Assembly (NCBI GenBank): GCA_963920705.1
Contig: OY987240.1
Span: 5,978,766-6,042,765 of the forward strand
DNA from: Odiellus spinosus
Lineage: Eukaryota; Arthropoda; Arachnida; Opiliones; Phalangiidae
Direction of reading: 5' to 3'
DNA: 64,000 bases
The position numbers and the translations under genes were made by a program. Below are positions 60,877 through 64,000 of this stretch, in pieces (the first letter of the stretch is position 1; each line of letters begins with the position of its first letter). Under the pieces are notes generated by a model. The model saw only the letters and a program-made list of their open reading frames with translations, made no database searches and was not told the DNA's origin.

Positions 60877-63601
60877 TCATTTAGATAGCGAGTTATATAC
60901 TAAAGATTTGAATTGAGGTAGAGTAATAGGGCAGGGGGGATCTAGTTGATTAAATAAATTAGCTCCTTTGCAAAATATCGAGTTAAGCTTTAGTGAAGTA
61001 CGTGCAAAGGGGATATGAATTAAAAAATGTTTGCGCATAAAATATCTAGACATCTTACTGTATTCGAAGGGGGTGTTTGTTTCCAAGGTAAGACTTTTGT
61101 AAATATGGATTAGCATGGAGAATGAGTATAATGTATCGATGGGTAATATATTTAGATATTGAAAGATAGGGCGTGAATGGGCCAGGTAAGATTCATTAAC
61201 AACAGTTCTTATTGATCTTTTTTGTAATAGCAGAAGTCTTGTTAAATTGCTCTTTGAGGTATTTCCCCAGACTGATAGACAGTAGTAGATATGGGGATGT
61301 ATGAGGGAATAATATAGTTGTTTTTTAATGTTTTCGTTAAGTATCCTTTTATTCTTATAAATAAGATATGTCCCATATGAAACCTTTTTTGCAGTAAAGT
61401 TAACATGGACTGACCATTGTAGGTGCGGATCGAACCATAGTCCAAGATATTTATAGGAAGTAACTTCTGTTAGGACGGTGTTACCGATTTGGACTTGATT
61501 AGTATAAAGGCGGGCTTTATTTATATTCGAAAATATCATATATACGGTCTTATTCTCATTCAGGTCCAAAAAGTTGTCCGTTAACCATTTTTTAATTTTA
61601 TCTAAATACAGGTTTACTCGTATAACTAATAGGTCCAGGTCTGGTCCCCCCAACAGAAGAAAGGTATCGTCAGCGTAAAGCGTCAGTGTGTCATTGTCAT
61701 CGATATGTGTAATATCATTGATAAAGATATTAAATAGTAGGGGGGATAAAATAGAGCCCTGGGGGACGCCCTTATGTACAAATTGAATGTTGGATAAGAT
61801 CCCATTTAGTCTCGTTTGGGTGTAGCGGGTCGTAAGATACGATACGATCCACTCACGACATATGCCTCGAATTCCACTATTTTCTAGTTTTAGTATCAAG
61901 TGTTGGTGTTGGACCGTGTCAAATGCCTTTCGGAGATCTAAAAATACTCCGAGGGCATAATTATTTGCGTCAAGATGATTTATAATTTTTTTATAGACAT
62001 TTATAAGTGCCGTTTCACAGCTTGATTTTTCTTTAAATCCAAATTGTTTTTGCGAGATAGTATTGAATTTTGTGTAAAATTTAGACAGTCTAACAAAGAA
62101 ACACTTCTCATAAATTTTAGCGAAAACTGACAACATTGATATTGGTCTGTAACTGTTGGGATCATTTTTATTCCCTTTTTTAAAGATAGGTGTAATTATA
62201 GCGTGTTTCAAGCAGTTAGGGAAAATACCCAGTCGGAATGAATGATTTATTAGAACAGTTAGTGGAGGAGCCAGATATTGCGCAGCTTCCCTAATTATCT
62301 TGGGTGAAATATCATCGTATCCAGGAGCCGAAGCAGCTTTAAGATTCTTGAGGATAGCGAAAATCTCTGCCTCATCCACCTCGAATAGTACCATTGAATT
62401 AGATAATCGGTCAGGGTGATTAAGATTATTATTCGTAATTGGATTTATAGAGTTAACATGGGTGGGAGTAAAGGAATGATTAAAGTCATTCGCTGTTAGG
62501 GTAGTCTCTAATTTGCCCCCCTTTCTGTTTTTACTGATGAGTTCATTGATTAGCTTCCACGATTTTTTAGGATTACTGCCGTGCAGGCTGAGCTCTTTTC
62601 TATAGTAAGATATACGTGCATTCCTAGTAAGGTTGTTGCAGACGTTACGAGAGGCTTTATACTGAGCAATATTAGTCGCCGTTGGTTTACGTTTGGAGAG
62701 AGCTCTTTGACGGTTTCTGGTTTTAAGTGCATCTAAAACTGGCTTGGTGATCCATTTATGTGAATCACTTGATTTAACTTCGTAGAAGGGAAAACATTCG
62801 TTATATTTTGTCGTAACAAACTGAGAGAATATGCCAAAAGAGCGGTTGCCATCATCATTTGTAATATCTAATATTTCATTCCAGTTAGCTTGATTGAGAT
62901 ATTCGATAAATTTGGAAATATTAAGTTTGGAGAAGTTTCTAATCTGGAATTTTGTTCTCTTGGTAAGTGTAATATCGATATTAAGGTGTAAAGTATAGTG
63001 ATCAGTGATATCAGTTTTCAAGACGCGCGAGACAATTGGTAAGTTAGTGTAAGAGTGATCTATAAGAGTCTTGGAGGTCGCCGTAGTCCTAGTGGGTTCC
63101 ACTATCAGTTGAACTAGTCCATAACTTAGAGTGATATCTATTATTTTGGTTGCTGATGGACTTGTTTTTAGTAAATCAATATTGAAATCACCTACTATTA
63201 TTTTTTTGCTAGACGGGGGTCCTAGGTTTCCTAGAAGACCTTCAAATTCATTGAAAAAATTTTCCAAGTTGTTATCACTTCTATAAACAACTGAGATATA
63301 GATATCGGAGACTCTTATAGTAAAAATTTCGCAGCCATTTTGCATAACACAGGCATGATCAACAACTTCGTATTCTATTTGTTTGCTAATGTAGAAACCA
63401 ACACCCCCCCCCTAATTTATGAACTCGGCCATGTCCCGCAAAACTGTAATTGGGAATAAGATCTGAATAAGGGCCTTTAAACCAGGTTTCCGAAAGCGCA
63501 TATATATCAGGGTCATTATCTAATAAGTTTCTACATTCAAGTATTAAATCTAAGACATTTGCGTTCGCACTTCTAATATTATTAAAGATTAAATTAATCA
63601 T
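60877..63601 (-). pseudogene. LINE ORF2: endonuclease and reverse transcriptase, one frameshift
   Basis: The main open piece (63345 to 60877) encodes 822 residues. It has the latter part of an APE-type endonuclease: VGDFNIDLL (residues 51-59), LIDHSYTN (94-101) and TDHY (114-117). The reverse transcriptase domain follows: ITPIFKKGNKNDPNSYRPIS (384-403), QKQFGFK (432-438), catalytic FLDLRKAFD (468-476, Asp at 470), GVPQGSILSPLLF (526-538), YADD (557-560) and KYLGLWFD. The N-terminal endonuclease part (NNIRSANANVLD, LSETWFKG) is in another frame at 63601 to about 63413. The two frames meet at a nine-base C run (63404-63412; G on the coding strand) that is one base too long or two too short. The rest is intact, so the break is young, polymorphic or a sequencing error. 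ORF2 would cut target DNA and reverse-transcribe the element RNA. No RNase H motif was recognised. Confidence 0.85.
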
Positions 63602-63650
63602 ACAAAAGGAAAAAAAAGAAGAAAATATTTAGGAATTTGTTTTGGTTAAT

Positions 63651-64000
63651 TTAGCTCTCTGTTTGAGAAATTGAGCCTGTGGCAAAGTTGTATTTGTATG
63701 ATATAGTTCCTATCTTAATTTCATTTACTGCAGTCCATTTATAGTTTTCGGGGGCTTTGGTTTTAGCTAGTTGGCAAAGTTTAAAGCGGGCCAGTTGTTG
63801 ATCAGAAGTATAGTCATGTTCGAGATATATTCTAGTGCCCTTCAGAAGTGTATTGTTTTTTAATAACTTCATTTTTTCATCAAAGGTATCAGCTTTATAA
63901 ACTACTGTTCTTGATTTATTAGTTGTAAATGGACCTTTCCTGAATACTTGAGCAGGGGTTACTCTTACTGTGATTTTAAGGGTGTCTGTGAATAAATCGT
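63651..64000 (-). CDS. LINE ORF1 protein, C-terminal part (partial)
   Basis: The frame is open from the window edge to a TAA at 63651-63653, about 115 codons, ending ATGSISQTES. Visible features: VVYKADTFDEKMKLLKNN, LKGTRIYLEHDYT and a basic LARFKLCQLAKTKAPENYKW segment. This looks like the C-terminal region of ORF1 proteins of LINEs, which bind the element RNA, but no zinc knuckle lies in the visible part. The ORF1 stop is about 50 bases before the ORF2 start at 63601, a normal arrangement. An internal ATG at 63872 is not the real start because the same frame continues upstream to the edge. Confidence 0.65.
   Translation of the reverse strand, partial: DLFTDTLKITVRVTPAQVFRKGPFTTNKSRTVVYKADTFDEKMKLLKNNTLLKGTRIYLEHDYTSDQQLARFKLCQLAKTKAPENYKWTAVNEIKIGTISYKYNFATGSISQTES

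Larger units (their letters stand above)
60669..64000 (-). mobile_element. Jockey/I-like LINE, minus strand, runs off the window
   Basis: On the minus strand in order: partial ORF1 (from the window edge to 63651), ORF2 with endonuclease and reverse transcriptase (63601 to 60877), a short 3' UTR, and a 3' tail of ATT repeats at about 60669-60700. The tail abuts a tRNA-array spacer (AACTTCAGTATT). A 3' tail of TAA-type repeats is known from I-type elements, whereas Jockey elements usually end in poly-A; ORF2 length (about 907 codons) fits the Jockey superfamily. The 5' end and target duplication lie beyond the window, so the far array flank cannot be checked. Confidence 0.88.

Overview
The window is a eukaryotic repeat block with no recognisable host protein-coding gene. 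It suggests a metazoan, probably an arthropod. The evidence is four kinds of animal transposon (a THAP/P-type DNA transposon, PIF/Harbinger-type elements, a Jockey/I-like LINE and Helentron-like elements) and short TTAGG-type motifs, the usual insect telomere repeat, inside some of them. No species is claimed.

Layout: 1-369 is unassigned AT-rich sequence. 370-2505 is a satellite with 91-bp and then 100-bp units. 2506-2653 is a junction. From 2654 to 60668 almost everything is one head-to-tail, plus-strand array of valine tRNA genes and tRNA-derived units. By hand count there are about 315 units, normally about 150 bp apart, of which roughly 100 fold as complete 73-nt cloverleaves. One tRNA body carries the anticodons AAC, CAC and TAC. 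Each unit has its own TATAAAA about 30 bp upstream, an A box, a B box (GGTTCGAGCC) and oligo-T runs downstream, so each looks like a self-contained RNA polymerase III unit. The array is organised in higher-order repeats like a satellite: about 1104 bp on the left, 1313 bp at 22.9-25.5 kb, 973 bp at 27.4-28.8 kb, and exactly 1377 bp on the right (54.7-60.2 kb).

Mobile elements interrupt the array. A P-like element (15913-17795) lies in the B box of one tRNA with an 8-bp target duplication. A Harbinger-like element (26451-27332) lies in the anticodon loop of a truncated tRNA unit with a TTA duplication. A 3.65-kb Helentron-like element is present twice (A 30744-34388; B 36806-44633) because it was segmentally duplicated together with flanking array. 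A third, more diverged copy (C 38876-43053) is nested inside B. C itself holds a Harbinger-type MITE (40394-41150) filled with a 20-bp palindromic minisatellite. At the right edge a LINE in minus orientation (60669 to beyond 64000) has entered a tRNA spacer. It has part of ORF1 and a nearly full-length endonuclease/reverse transcriptase ORF2 broken by one frameshift.

The most remarkable content is the tRNA array itself: a tDNA satellite with linked isoacceptor families, recurring half-tRNA units and anticodon-shifted variants. Whether it supplies tRNA, acts through TFIIIC binding and chromatin, or is only a satellite cannot be settled from sequence. All counts and coordinates were read by hand.
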